From positions 81,181,938 to 81,245,937 of the forward strand of contig CM026404.1 of the NCBI GenBank assembly GCA_014843695.1: a stretch of 64,000 nucleotides of DNA. The letters run 5' to 3'. Position 1 is the first letter of the stretch. Each line of letters opens with the position of its first letter. The notes beneath the pieces are model-generated. The model saw only the letters and a program-made list of their open reading frames with translations. It did not search any database and was not told where the DNA came from. This DNA comes from Archivesica marissinica (taxonomy: Eukaryota; Mollusca; Bivalvia; Venerida; Vesicomyidae). Below are positions 13,101 through 26,790 of the stretch, piece by piece. A program made the translations under genes and the position numbers.

Positions 13101-16100
13101 GGATTGAGGAGAAAGCAACTTGCTTGTATGGTTACCTCTTTCCTATGTACATACATGTAGGATTGAGGAGAAAGCAACCTGCTTATATGGTTACCTCTTT
13201 CCTATGTACATACATGTAGGATTGAGGAGAAAGCAACCTGCTTGTATTGTTACCTCTTTCCTATGTACATACATGTAGGATTGAGGAGAAAGCAATTTGC
13301 TTGTATGGTTACCTCTTTCCTATGTACATACATGTAGGATTGAGGAGAAAGCAACTTGCTTGTATGGTTACCTCTTTCCTATGTACATACATGTAGGATT
13401 GAGGAGAAAGCAATTTGCTTATATGGTTACCTCTTTCCTATGTACATACATGTAGGATTGAGGAGAAAGCAACCTGCTTGTATAGTTACCTCTTTCCTAT
13501 GTACATACATGTAGGATTGAGGAGAAAGCAACATGCTTGTATCATTACCTCTTTCCTATGTACATACGTGTAGGATTGAGGAGAAAGCAACTTGCTTATA
13601 TGGTTACCTCTTTCCTATGTACATACATGTAGGATTGAGGAGAAAGCAATTTGCTTATATGGTTACCTCGTTCCTACGTACATACATGTAGGATTGAGGA
13701 GAAAGCAACTTGCTTATATGGTTACCTCTTTCCTATGTACATACATGTAGGACTGAGGAGAAAACAACTTGCTTATATGGTTACCTCTTTCCTATGTACA
13801 TACATGTAGGATTGAGGAGAAAGCAACTTGCTTATATGGTTACCTCTTTCCTATGTACATACATGTATGATTGAGGAGAAAGCAATCTGCGTGCATGGTT
13901 ACCTCTTTCCTATGTACATACATGTAGGCTTGAGGAGAAAGCAACTTGCTTATATGGTTACCTCTTTCCTATGTACATACATGTTGGATTGAGGAGAAAG
14001 CAATTTGCTTATATGGTTACCTCTTTCCTATGTACATGCATGTAGGATTGAGGAGAAAGCAACTTGCTTGTATGGTTACCTCTTTCCGATGTACATACAT
14101 GTAGGATTGTGGAGAAAGCAATTTTCTTATATGGTTACCTCTTTCCTATGTACAGACATGTTGGATTGAGGAGAAAGCAACTTGCTTGTATGGTTACCTC
14201 TTTCCGATGTACATACATGTAGGATTGTGGAGAAAGCAATTTTCTTATATGGTTACCTCTTTCCTATGTACAGACATGTTGGATTGAGGAGAAAGCAACT
14301 TGCTTATATGGTTACCTCTGTCCTATGTACATACATGTATGATTGAGGAGAAAGCAATCTGCGTGTATGGTTACCTCTTTCCTATGTACATACATGTAGG
14401 ATTGAGGAGAAAGCAATTTGCTTATATGGTTACCTCTTTCCTATGTACATACATGTAGGATTGAGGAGAAAGCAATTTGCTTGTATGGTTACCTCTTTCC
14501 TATGTACATGCATGTAGGATTGAGGAGAAAGCAACTAGCTTGTATCGTTACCTCTTTCCTATGTACATACATGTAGGATTGAGGAGAAAGCAACTTGCTT
14601 GTATGGTTACCTCTTTCCTATGTACGTACATGTAGGATTGAGGAGAAAGCAACTTGCTTGTATGGTTACCTCTTTCCTATGTACATACATCTAGGATTGA
14701 GGAGAAAGCAACCTGCTTATATGGTTACCTCTTTCCTATGTACATACATGTAGGATTGAGGAGAAAGCAACCTGCTTGTATGGTTACCTCTTTCCTATGT
14801 ACATACATGTAGGATTGAGGAGAAAGCAATTTGCTTATATGGTTATCTCTTTCCTATGTACATGCATGTAGGATTGAGGAGAAAGCAACTTGCTTGTATG
14901 GTTACCTCTTTCCTATGTACATACATGTAGGATTGAGGAGAAAGCAACTTGCTTGTATGGTTACCTCTTTCCTATGTACATACATGTAGGATTGAGGAGA
15001 AAGCAATTTGCTTATATGGTTACCTCTTTCCTATGTACATACATGTAGGATTGAGGAGAAAGCAACTTGCTTATATGGTTACCTCTTTCCTATGTACATA
15101 CATGTAGGATTGAGGAGAAAGCAACCTGCTTGTATGGTTACCTCTTTCCTATGTACATACATGTATGATTGAGGAGAAAGCAACTTGCTTATATGGTTAC
15201 CTCTTTCCTATGTACATACATGTAGGATTGAGGAGAAAGCAACTTGCTTGTATGGTTACCTCTTTCCTATGTACATACATGTAGGATTGAGAGAAAGCAA
15301 CTTGCTTATATGGTTACCTCTTTCCTATGTACATACATGTAGGATTGAGGAGAAAGCAACTTGCTTATATGGTTACCTCTTTCCTATGTACATACATGTA
15401 TGATTGAGGAGAAAGCAACCTGCTTGTATGGTTACCTCTTTCCTATGTACATACATGTAGGATTGAGGAGAAAGCAACTTGCTTATATGGTTACCTCTTT
15501 CCTATGTACATACATGTAGGATTGAGGAGAAAGCAATTTGCTTATATGGTTACCTCTTTCCTATTTACATGCATGTAGGATTGAGGAGAAAGCAACTTGC
15601 TTGTATGGTTACCTCTTTCCTATGTACATACATGTAGGATTGAGGAGAAAGCAACTTGCTTATATGGTTACCTCTTTCCTATGTACATACATGTAGGATT
15701 GAGGAGAAAGCAACTTGCTTATATGGTTACCTCTTTCCTATGTACATACATGTAGGATTGAGGAGAAAGCAACCTGCTTGTATGGTTACCTCTTTCCTAT
15801 GTACATACATGTAGGATTGAGGAGAAAGCAACTTGCTTGTATGGTTACCTCTTTCCTATGTACATGCATGTAGGATTGAGGAGAAAGCAACTTGCTTGTA
15901 TGGTTACCTCTTTCCTATGTACATACATGTAGGATTGAGGAGAAAGCAACTTGCTTGTATGGTTACCTCTTTCCTATGTACATACATGTAGGATTGAGGA
16001 GAAAGCAACCTGCTTATATGGTTACCTCTTTCCTATGTACATACATGTAGGATTGAGGAGAAAGCAACTTGCTTGTATGGTTACCTCTTTCCTATGTACA

Positions 16101-19100
16101 TACATGTAGGATTGAGGAGAAAGCAACTTGCTTATATGGTTACCTCTTTCCTATGTACATGCATGTAGGATTGAGGAGAAAGCAACTTGCTTGTATGGTT
16201 ACCTCTTTCCTATGTACATACATGTAGGATTGAGGAGAAAGCAACATGCTTGTATGGTTACCTCTTTCCTATGTACATACATGTAGGATTGAGGAGAAAG
16301 CAACTTGCTTATATGGTTACCTCTTTCCTATGTACATACATGTAGGATTGAGGAGAAAGCAACTTGCTTATATGGTTACCTCTTTCCTATGTACATACAT
16401 GTAGGACTGAGGAGAAAGCAACTTGCTTATATGGTTACCTCTTTCCTATGTACATACATGTAGGATTGAGGAGAAAGCAACTTGCTTATATGGTTACCTC
16501 TTTCCTATGTACATACATGTATGATTGAGGAGAAAGCAATCTGCGTGCATGGTTACCTCTTTCCTATGTACATACATGTAGGATTGAGGAGAAAGCAACT
16601 TGCTTATATGGTTACCTCTTTCCTATGTACATACATGTAGGATTGAGGAGAAAGCAATTTGCTTATATGGTTACCTCTTTCCTATGTACATGCATGTAGG
16701 ATTGAGGAGAAAGCAACTTGCTTGTATGGTTACCTCTTTCCTATGTACATACATGTAGGATTGAGGAGAAAGCAATTTGCTTATATGGTTACCTCTTTCC
16801 TATGTACAGACATGTTGGATTGAGGAGAAAGCAACTTGCTTATATGGTTACCTCTGTCCTATGTACATACATGTATGATTGAGGAGAAAGCAATCTGCGT
16901 GTATGGTTACCTCTTTCCTATGTACATACATGTAGGATTGAGGAGAAAGCAATTTGCTTATATGGTTACCTCTTTCCTATGTACATACATGTAGGATTGA
17001 GGAGAAAGCAATTTGCTTGTATGGTTACCTCTTTCCTATGTACATGCATGTAGGATTGAGGAGAAAGCAACTAGCTTGTATCGTTACCTCTTTCCTATGT
17101 ACATACATGTAGGATTGAGGAGAAAGCAACTTGCTTGTATGGTTACCTCTTTCCTATGTACGTACATGTAGGATTGAGGAGAAAGCAACTTGCTTGTATG
17201 GTTACCTCTTTCCTATGTACATACATCTAGGATTGAGGAGAAAGCAACCTGCTTATATGGTTACCTCTTTCCTATGTACATACATGTAGGATTGAGGAGA
17301 AAGCAACCTGCTTGTATGGTTACCTCTTTCCTATGTACATACATGTAGGATTGAGGAGAAAGCAATTTGCTTATATGGTTATCTCTTTCCTATGTACATA
17401 CATGTAGGATTGAGGAGAAAGCAACTTGCTTGTATGGTTACCTCTTTCCTATGTACATACATGTAGGATTGAGGAGAAAGCAATTTGCTTATATGGTTAC
17501 CTCTTTCCTATGTACATACATGTAGGATTGAGGAGAAAGCAACTTGCTTATATGGTTACCTCTTTCCTATGTACATACATGTAGGATTGAGGAGAAAGCA
17601 ACCTGCTTGTATGGTTACCTCTTTCCTATGTACATACATGTATGATTGAGGAGAAAGCAACTTGCTTATATGGTTACCTCTTTCCTATGTACATACATGT
17701 AGGATTGAGGAGAAAGCAACTTGCTTGTATGGTTACCTCTTTCCTATGTATATACATGTAGGATTGAAGAGAAAGCAACTTGCTTATATGGTTACCTCAT
17801 TCCTATGTACATACATGTAGGATTGAGGAGAAAGCAACTTGCTTATATGGTTACCTCTTTCCTATGTACATACATGTATGATTGAGGAGAAAGCAATCTG
17901 CGTGCATGGTTACCTCTTTCCTATGTACATACATGTAGGATTGAAGAGAAAGCAACTTGCTTATATGGTTACCTCTTTCCTATGTACATACATGTAGGAT
18001 TGAGGAGAAAGCAATTTGCTTATATGGTTACCTCTTTCCTATTTACATGCATGTAGGATTGAGGAGAAAGCAACTTGCTTGTATGGTTACCTCTTTCCTA
18101 TGTACATACATGTAGGATTGAGGAGAAAGCAATTTGCTTATATGGTTACCTCTTTCCTATGTACAGACATGTTGGATTGAGGAGAAAGCAACTTGCTTAT
18201 ATGGTTACCTCTTTCCTATGTACATACATGTATGATTGAGGAGAAAGCAATCTCCGTGTATGGTTACCTCTTTCCTATGTACATACATGTAGGATTGAGG
18301 AGAAAGCAATTTGCTTATATGGTTACCTCTTTCCTATGTACATACATGTAGGATTGAGGAGAAAGCAATTTTCTTGTATGGTTACCTCTTTCCTATGTAC
18401 ATGCATGTAAGATTGAGGAGAAAGCAACTTGCTTGTATGGTTACCTCTTTCCTATGTACATACATGTAGGATTGAGGAGAAAGCAACTTGCTTGTATGGT
18501 TACCTCTTTCCTATGTACATACATCTAGGATTGAGGAGAAAGCAACTTGCTTATATGGTTACCTCTTTCCTATGTACATACATGTAGGATTGAGGAGAAA
18601 GCAACCTGCTTGTATGGTTACCTCTTTCCTATGTACATACATGTAGGATTGAGGAGAAAGCAATTTGCTTATATGGTTACCTCTTTCCTATGTACATACA
18701 TGTAGGATTGAGGAGAAAGCAACTTGCTTGTATGGTTACCTCTTTCCTATGTACATACATGTAGGATTGAGGAGAAAGCAATTTGCTTATATGGTTACCT
18801 CTTTCCTATGTACATACATGTAGGATTGAGGAGAAAGCAACCTGCTTGTATGGTTACCTCTTTCCTATGTACATACATGTAGGATTGAGGAGAAAGCAAC
18901 ATGCTTGTATGGTTACCTCTTTCCTATGTACATACATGTAGGATTGAGGAGAAAGCAACTTGCTTATATGGTTACCTCTTTCCTATGTACATACATGTAG
19001 GATTGAGGAGAAAGCAATCTGCTTGTATGGTTACCTCTTTCCTATGTACATACATGTAGGATTGAGGAGAAAGCAACTTGCTTATATGGTTACCTCTTTC

Positions 19101-22100
19101 CTATGTACATACATGTAGGATTGAGGAGAAAGCAATTTGCTTATATGGTTACCTCTTTCCTATGTACATGCATGTAGGATTGAGGAGAAAGCAACTTGCT
19201 TGTATGGTTACCTCTTTCCTATGTACATACATGTAGGATTGAGGAGAAAGCAATTTGCTTATATGGTTACCTCTTTCCTATGTACATACATGTTGGATTG
19301 AGGAGAAAGCAACTTGCTTATATGGTTACCTCTTTCCTATGTACATACATGTAGGATTGAGGAGAAAGCAATCTGCGTGTATGGTTACCTCTTTCCTATG
19401 TACATACATGTAGGATTGAGGAGAAAGCAATTTGCTTATATGGTTACCTCTTTCCTATGTACATACATGTAGGATTGAGGAGAAAGCAATTTGCTTGTAT
19501 GGTTACCTCTTTCTATGTACATGCATGTAGGATTGAGGAGAAAGCAACTAGCTTGTATCATTACCTCTTTCCTATGTACATACATGTAGGATTGAGGAGA
19601 AAGCAACTTGCTTGTATGGTTACCTCTTTCCTATGTACGTACATGTAGGATTGAGGAGAAAGCAACTTGCTTGTATGGTTACCTCTTTCCTATGTACATA
19701 CATCTAGGATTGAGGAGAAAGCAACCTGCTTATATGGTTACCTCTTTCCTATGTACATACATGTAGGATTGAGGAGAAAGCAACTTGCTTATATGGTTAC
19801 CTCTTTCCTATGTACATACATGTAGGATTGAGGAGAAAGCAACTTGCTTGTATGGTTACCTCTTTCCTATGTACATACATGTAGGATTGAGGAGAAAGCA
19901 ATTTGCTTATATGGTTACCTCTTTCCTATGTACATACATGTAGGATTGAGGAGAAAGCAACATGCTTGTATAGTTACCTCTTTCCTATGTACATACATGT
20001 AGGATTGAGGAGAAAGCAACATGCTTGTATCGTTACCTCTTTCCTATGTACATACGTGTAGGATTGAGGAGAAAGCAACTTGCTTATATGGTTACCTCTT
20101 TCCTATGTACATACATGTAGGATTGAGGAGAAAGCAATTTGCTTATATGGTTACCTCGTTCCTACGTACATACATGTAGGATTGAGGAGAAAGCAACTTG
20201 CTTATATGGTTACCTCTTTCCTATGTACATACATGCAGGATTGAGGAGAAAGCAACTTGCTTGTATGGTTACCTCTTTCCTATGTACATACATGTAGGAT
20301 TGAGGAGAAAGCAACTTGCTTGTATGGTTACCTCTTTTCTATGTACATACATCTAGGATTGAGGAGAAAGCAACCTGCTTATATGGGTACTTCTTTCCTA
20401 TGTACATACATGTAGGATTGAGGAGAAAGCAACCTGCTTGTATGGTTACCTCTTTCCTATGTACATACATGTAGGATTGAGGAGAAAGCAACTTGCTTAT
20501 ATGGTTACCTCTTCCTATGTACATACATGCAGGATTGAGGAGAAAGCAACTTGCTTATATGGTTACCTCTTTCCTATGTACATACATGTAGGATTGAGGA
20601 GAAAGCAACTTGCTTATATGGTTACCTCTTTCCTATGTACATACATGCAGGATTGAGGAGAAAGCAACTTGCTTATATGGTTACCTCTTTCCTATGTACA
20701 TACATGTAGAATTGAGGAGAAAGCAATTTGCTTATATGGTTACCTCTTTCCTATGTACACTCATGTAGGATTGAGGAGAAAGCAATCTGCTTGTATGGTT
20801 ACCTCTTTCCTATGTACATACATGTAGGATTAAGGAGAAAGCAACCTGCTTGTATTGTTACCTCTTTCCTATGTACATACATGTAGGATTGAGGAGAAAG
20901 CAATTTGCTTATATGGTTACCTCTTTCCTATGTACATGCATGTAGGATTGAGGAGAAAGCAATTTGCTTGTATGGTTACCTCTTTCCTATGTACATGCAT
21001 GTAGGATTGAGCAGAAAGCAACTTGCTTGTATGGTTACCTCTTTCCTATGTACATACATGTAGGATTGAGGAGAAAGCAACTTGCTTGTATGGTTACCTC
21101 TTTCCTATGTACATACATGTAGGATTGAGGAGAAAGCAACTTGCTTGTATGGTTACCTCTTTCCTATGTACATACATCTAGGATTGAGGAGAAAGCAACC
21201 TGCTTATATGGTTACCTCTTTCCTATGTACATACATGTAGGATTGAGGAGAAAGCAACCTGCTTGTATGGTTACCTCTTTCCTATGTACATACATGTAGG
21301 ATTGAGGAGAAAGCAATTTGCTTATATGGTTACCTCTTTCCTACGTACATACATGTAGGATTGAGGAGAAAGCAACTTGCTTGTATGGTTACCTCTTTCC
21401 TATGTACATACATGTAGGATTGAGGAGAAAGCAACCTGCTTATATGGTTACCTCTTTCCTATGTACATACATGTTGGATTGAGGAGAAAGCAACTTGCTT
21501 ATATGGTTACCTCTTTCCTATGTACATACATGTAGGATTGAGGAGAAAGCAATTTGCTTATATGGTTACCTCTTTCCTATGTACATACATGTAGGATTGA
21601 GGAGAAAGCAACCTGCTTGTATAGTTACCTCTTTCCTATGTACATACATGTAGGATTGAGGAGAAAGCAACATGCTTGTATAGTTACCTCTTTCCTATGT
21701 ACATACGTGTAGGATTGAGGAGACAGCAACTTGCTTATATGGTTACCTCGTTCCTAAGTACATACATGTAGGATTGAGGAGAAAGCAACTTGCTTATATG
21801 GTTACCTCTTTCCTATGTACATACATGTAGGATTGAGGAGAAAGCAACATGCTTGTATAGTTACCTCTTTCCTATGTACATACGTGTAGGATTGAGGAGA
21901 CAGCAACTTGCTTATATGGTTACCTCGTTCCTACGTACATACATGTAGGATTGAGGAGAAAGCAACTTGCTTATATGGTTACCTCTTTCCTATGTACATA
22001 CATGTAGGATTGAGGAGAAAGCAACTTGCTTATATGGTTACCTCTTTCCTATGTACATACATGTAGGATTGAGGAGAAAGCAACTTGCTTATATGGTTAC

Positions 22101-22110
22101 CTCTTTCCTT
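7118..22110. repeat. 59-bp satellite array, about 254 copies
   Basis: One unit runs from gtacatacatgtaggattg through gaggagaaagcaacttgc to ttatatggttacctctttcctat, 59 bp, and repeats without interruption for 15 kb. Each unit holds two palindromes: TACATGTA, and AAGCAA-C-TTGCTT. Recurring variants are gtatgattgag with aatctgcgtg, catgttggattg, catctagg and actagcttgtatcg. The last recurs at 14534, 17070 and 19547, showing a higher-order period of about 2.5 kb. Because 59 is not a multiple of three, each ORF drifts through all frames; none is credible. The array ends abruptly at cctttccttagtaaag. Confidence 0.97.
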
Positions 22111-22129
22111 AGTAAAGTACTTGTTGGTT

Positions 22130-22272
22130 GTGAAGCAAGCGACTGGCAGCTTTCTCACATGTCATCATTGTATCGATCGTCCCCGATAGGGACCGAACTC
22201 ACGGCTCTGGTGATAATGGTGAATTGCGAGTTCTAACACCGGCGTGCTAGACCACTCGACCACATGCACAAT
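22130..22272 (-). mobile_element. tRNA-like SINE head, family D
   Basis: On the minus strand the segment shows an A-box-like tggtcgagtggtctag and a B-box-like gagttcggtccc, separated by a longer middle than in ordinary tRNAs. No second copy was noticed, so the body limits are uncertain. It begins 20 bp after the satellite ends. Confidence 0.55.
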
Positions 22273-22344
22273 GAAACAAAACAAGTATTTGATTTGATTT
22301 TACTTGATGTAAAAAATAAATTTAGTTTAATACTATATGTATGG

Positions 22345-22431
22345 TGTCTTTTTAATTCGATTGCGACTTGTTCTTGCACTATATATCTTGAGCTTTCATT
22401 CTTGATATAATCCGTCGCCGCTACGGAGTAC
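22345..22431 (-). mobile_element. Diverged SINE family A fragment
   Basis: Words resembling the family A tail and body occur in order (attcgattgcgacttgttc, then attcttgatataatccgtcg) with many changes. The next element, starting tacccagcaaat, appears to interrupt it. Confidence 0.5.
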
Positions 22432-23345
22432 CCAGCAAATACATGACGTCAGAAAGACGTTGTTTAGTATTTATTTTGTGATTGTTAGGTCGGTAACGAA
22501 AATTCAACTTTGCTACAACGTTAGACAGCCGCCGACGTCATTGACAACGTCGTTTTGCGACGTTGCTATGCAATGTTGTGCGATCAGAAATGCAACAGTG
22601 TGACAACGTCATATTCGCAGCGTTGGAAAGACGTGGTTTATGCGTTGTATCGCGACGACGGCAACCATAATCCGACGTTGTGGTAACAGTATATATCCGA
22701 TGTCGTTATATTTGCAATGTTGCTGCAACGTTAATGTTCGGCGCCATCACAACGTCATGTTCCCAGCGTTAAAATACGTGATTTGTTATTTGTATTGTGA
22801 TCATGACGTCGGCAACCGACGAGTGTAGAAATATCCGACGTCGTTGACAGCGTCATATGTACGACGTTGCTGCAACAGTGTGGTTTGGTAGCGACCAACA
22901 TATTCGTTACCAGAATCCGACGTTGTAGCAACTTTATATATACGATGTCGTTGCTAATGTCACATTTACGACGTTGCAACAACGTTAAATGGTCGACGTC
23001 ATTACAACGTCATATTTCTAGCGTTAGAAAGACGCGATTTATTACTAGTATTGTGGTCACGACGTCGAAAACCGAGATACAACATTGTAGCAACTTTAGA
23101 CTTCACCGACGTTGTTGCTACGTTAAATACTCGGAATTGTGATAACGTCATATTCGCACTATGGAAAGTCGTGGCTCATTTGTTGTATTGTGTCACGACT
23201 ACGCCAACCAGAACCCGTCGTGACAACCTCTTGTTCCAAGCGTTGGAAGAGTCGTTGGCTATTATAGTTGCATTGTGGTCGCGACGTCCACAACCCAAAA
23301 TGAAACATTGTACCAATACTATCATGACGTATCGGTATCCGGCCG
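22432..23345. mobile_element. GACGTC/AACGTT-rich palindromic element, large copy
   Basis: It begins with tacccagcaaat like the element at 4011. For about 900 bp it is filled with words such as acaacgtcat, gacgttgt and cgacgtcg at irregular 15-40 bp spacing. Many are reverse palindromes, and CpG is unusually frequent for this window. No matching inverted end was found before 23460. Confidence 0.5.
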
Positions 23346-23498
23346 TGTAAGGAATCTCGGTGAATATTTTAAACATTATTTATTTCAGTATTTTTACATG
23401 TAATCAAGAAATATTATTTTAGATGACAAAAATGTTTTGTTTTTTAACTAAAATTTAATGTAGACTCATGATTTTCTTCATTGTACAATGTTTTGAAC

Positions 23499-24588
23499 TC
23501 ACACGTACCTGTGCTATTGTAACTCAGTGCGAAGTACTAGCACCACGTACCTGTGGTATTGTAACGCAGTGCGAAGAACTAGCACCACGTACCTGTGGTA
23601 TTGTAACGCAGTGCGAAGTACTAGCATCACGTACCTGTGGTATTGTAACACAGTGCGAAGTACTAGCACCAAGTACATGTGGTATTGTAAAACAGTGCGA
23701 AGTACTAGCACCAAGTACATGTGGTATTGTAACGCAGTGCGAAGTACTAGCACCATGTACCTGTGGTATTGTAACGCAGTGTGAAGTACTAGCATCACGT
23801 ACCTGTGGTATTGTAACGCAGTTCGAAGTACTAGCACCACGCACCTGTGGTATTGTAACTCAGTGCGAAGTACTAGCACAACGTACTTGTGGTATTGTAA
23901 CGCAGTTCGAAGTACTAGCACCACGTACCTGTGGTATTGTAACGCAGTTCGAAGTACTAGCACCACGTACCTGTGGTATTGTAACGCAGTGCGAAGTACT
24001 AGCACCACGTACCTGTGGTATTGTAACGCAGTTCGAAGTACTAGCACCACGTACCTGTGGTATTGTAACGCAGTGCGAAGTACTAGCACCACGTACCTGT
24101 GGTATTGTAACACAGTGAGAAGTACTAGCACCACGTACCTGTGGTATTGTAACGCAGTGCGAAGTACTAGCACCACGTACCTGTGGTATTGTAACGCAGT
24201 GCGAAGTACTAGCACCACGTACCTGTGGTATTGTAACGCAGTGCGAAGTACAAGCACCACCTACCTGTGGTATTGTAGCGCAGTGCGAAGTACTAGCACC
24301 ACATACCTGTGGTATTGTAACGCAGTGCGAAGTACTAGCACCACGTACCTGTGGTATTGTAACGCAGTGCGAAGTACTAGCACCACGTACCTGTGGTATT
24401 GTAACGCAGTTCGAAGTACTAGCACCACGTACCTGTGGTATTGTAACGCAGTGCGAAGTACTAGCACCAAGTACATGTGGTATTGTAACGCAGTGCGAAG
24501 TACTAGCACCACGTACCTGTGGTATTGTAACGCAGTGCGAAGTACTAGCACCACGTACCTGTGGTATTGTAACGCAGTGCGAAGTACT
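23499..24588. repeat. 42-bp minisatellite, at least 26 copies, truncated by gap
   Basis: Unit ctagcaccacgtacctgtgg followed by tattgtaacgcagtgcgaagta, 42 bp. Since 42 is divisible by three and the unit lacks stops in several frames, both strands show long open frames of 14-residue repeats. There is no start context, unique domain or conserved flank to support translation. The array is cut by N, so the copy number is a minimum. Confidence 0.95.
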
Positions 24589-25588
24589 NNNNNNNNNNNN
24601 NNNNNNNNNNNNNNNNNNNNNNNNNNNNNNNNNNNNNNNNNNNNNNNNNNNNNNNNNNNNNNNNNNNNNNNNNNNNNNNNNNNNNNNNNNNNNNNNNNNN
24701 NNNNNNNNNNNNNNNNNNNNNNNNNNNNNNNNNNNNNNNNNNNNNNNNNNNNNNNNNNNNNNNNNNNNNNNNNNNNNNNNNNNNNNNNNNNNNNNNNNNN
24801 NNNNNNNNNNNNNNNNNNNNNNNNNNNNNNNNNNNNNNNNNNNNNNNNNNNNNNNNNNNNNNNNNNNNNNNNNNNNNNNNNNNNNNNNNNNNNNNNNNNN
24901 NNNNNNNNNNNNNNNNNNNNNNNNNNNNNNNNNNNNNNNNNNNNNNNNNNNNNNNNNNNNNNNNNNNNNNNNNNNNNNNNNNNNNNNNNNNNNNNNNNNN
25001 NNNNNNNNNNNNNNNNNNNNNNNNNNNNNNNNNNNNNNNNNNNNNNNNNNNNNNNNNNNNNNNNNNNNNNNNNNNNNNNNNNNNNNNNNNNNNNNNNNNN
25101 NNNNNNNNNNNNNNNNNNNNNNNNNNNNNNNNNNNNNNNNNNNNNNNNNNNNNNNNNNNNNNNNNNNNNNNNNNNNNNNNNNNNNNNNNNNNNNNNNNNN
25201 NNNNNNNNNNNNNNNNNNNNNNNNNNNNNNNNNNNNNNNNNNNNNNNNNNNNNNNNNNNNNNNNNNNNNNNNNNNNNNNNNNNNNNNNNNNNNNNNNNNN
25301 NNNNNNNNNNNNNNNNNNNNNNNNNNNNNNNNNNNNNNNNNNNNNNNNNNNNNNNNNNNNNNNNNNNNNNNNNNNNNNNNNNNNNNNNNNNNNNNNNNNN
25401 NNNNNNNNNNNNNNNNNNNNNNNNNNNNNNNNNNNNNNNNNNNNNNNNNNNNNNNNNNNNNNNNNNNNNNNNNNNNNNNNNNNNNNNNNNNNNNNNNNNN
25501 NNNNNNNNNNNNNNNNNNNNNNNNNNNNNNNNNNNNNNNNNNNNNNNNNNNNNNNNNNNNNNNNNNNNNNNNNNNNNNNNNNNNNNNN
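24589..25588. other. Assembly gap, exactly 1000 N
   Basis: A run of exactly 1000 N begins inside the 42-bp array. The round number indicates a placeholder length. The sequence after it (ctaatgtcgaacccc) is not the array, so the array end lies in the gap. Confidence 0.98.
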
Positions 25589-25976
25589 CTAATGTCGAAC
25601 CCCTCGCGGGGATGTAGACATGTCCCTAAAAGACTTAGCTAACAGAGATATGAATCAACATATCAAGTAATTTAATTAAAAAAGACAACGTGGGACAAAT
25701 GGGGATGATGCATTCCGAATGTAAACAAGTGCGGACGATGCGTTCCGGTTGTAAACAAGTGCGTGACCGATCGACTCGGTTTCGAGTTTGTTTTATCGCA
25801 AAAAACACTGTACAATGAACATAAATACAAGTATAATGTTAGAATGTGTAGCAACATTGCTACCCATACGTAAAAATTGATTTTCAAATATCTTTTATTT
25901 CATACGATGTAATGCTGCTTTAAATGTTAGTGTTCGAATGTCGGACGATTTGTACTAGCAATACATTAATACGTGA
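25589..25976. other. No gene recognised; one short duplication
   Basis: The only structure seen is a 30-bp direct repeat around 25702-25762, of the form gatgcattccgaatgtaaac then gatgcgttccggttgtaaac. Otherwise AT-rich. Confidence 0.5.
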
Positions 25977-26790
25977 ACAATGCTTTTTTTTGGCTTGTTG
26001 TGATGTAATGTCGCTTTAACCCCAATAACGAACAAACAAACAATTATACATTCATTATTGAAACTTTACTGTGTCTATAAGTGTTATTGCCATGCATGCC
26101 CTGCATGTCGTGGAATGAACTATATCAGGAAAAGTGAAAACTGCTTTCTTTTTTTGGCTTGTTGTGATGTAATGTCGCTTTAACCCCAATAACGAACAAA
26201 CAAACAATTATACATTCATTATTGAAACTTTACTGTGTCTATAAGTGTTATTGCCATGCATGCCCTGCATGTCGTGGAATGAACTATATCAGGAAAAGTG
26301 AAAACTGCTTTCTTTTTTTGGCTTGTTGTGATGTAATGTCGCTTTAACCCCAATAACGAACAAACAAACAATTATACATTCATTATTGAAACTTTACTGT
26401 GTCTATAAGTGTTATTGCCATGCATGCCCTGCATGTCGTGGAATGAACTATATCAGGAAAAGTGAAAAATGCTTTCTTGTTTTTGCTTTTTGTGATGTTG
26501 TGTCGCTTTAACCCAAATAACGATTAAACAAACAATTATACATTCATTATTGAAACTTTACTGTGTCTAAAAGTGTTAATGTCATGCATGCCCTGCATGT
26601 CGTGGAATGAACTATATCAGGAAAAGTGAAAACTGCTTTCTTGATTTTGCTTTTTGTGATGTAATGTCGCTTTAACCCAAATAACGAACACACAAACAAG
26701 TATACATTCATTATTGAAACTTTACTGTGTCTATATGTGTTATTGTCATGCATGCCCTGCATGTCGTGGAATGAACTATATCAGGAAAAC
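25977..26790. repeat. 164-bp tandem repeat, five copies
   Basis: Units begin near 25981, 26142, 26306, 26470 and 26633. Each holds gatgtaatgtcgctttaacc, cattcattattgaaacttta and catgccctgcatgtcgtgg. The first three are nearly identical; the last two are more diverged and share changes. The word tgtaatgtcgctttaa also appears at 42616, outside any array, hinting at origin from a dispersed element. Confidence 0.93.

Noticed and set aside
7118..22110. CRISPR-like array
   Set aside because: The whole 59-bp unit repeats with no unique spacers, and the setting is eukaryotic.
7388..22236. ORFs of 60-90 residues within the satellite
   Set aside because: The unit is 59 bp, so any frame passes through all three readings of the repeat; openness is by chance.
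23863..25617. 584-residue plus-strand ORF
   Set aside because: It consists of translated 42-bp minisatellite and unknown bases across the scaffold gap.
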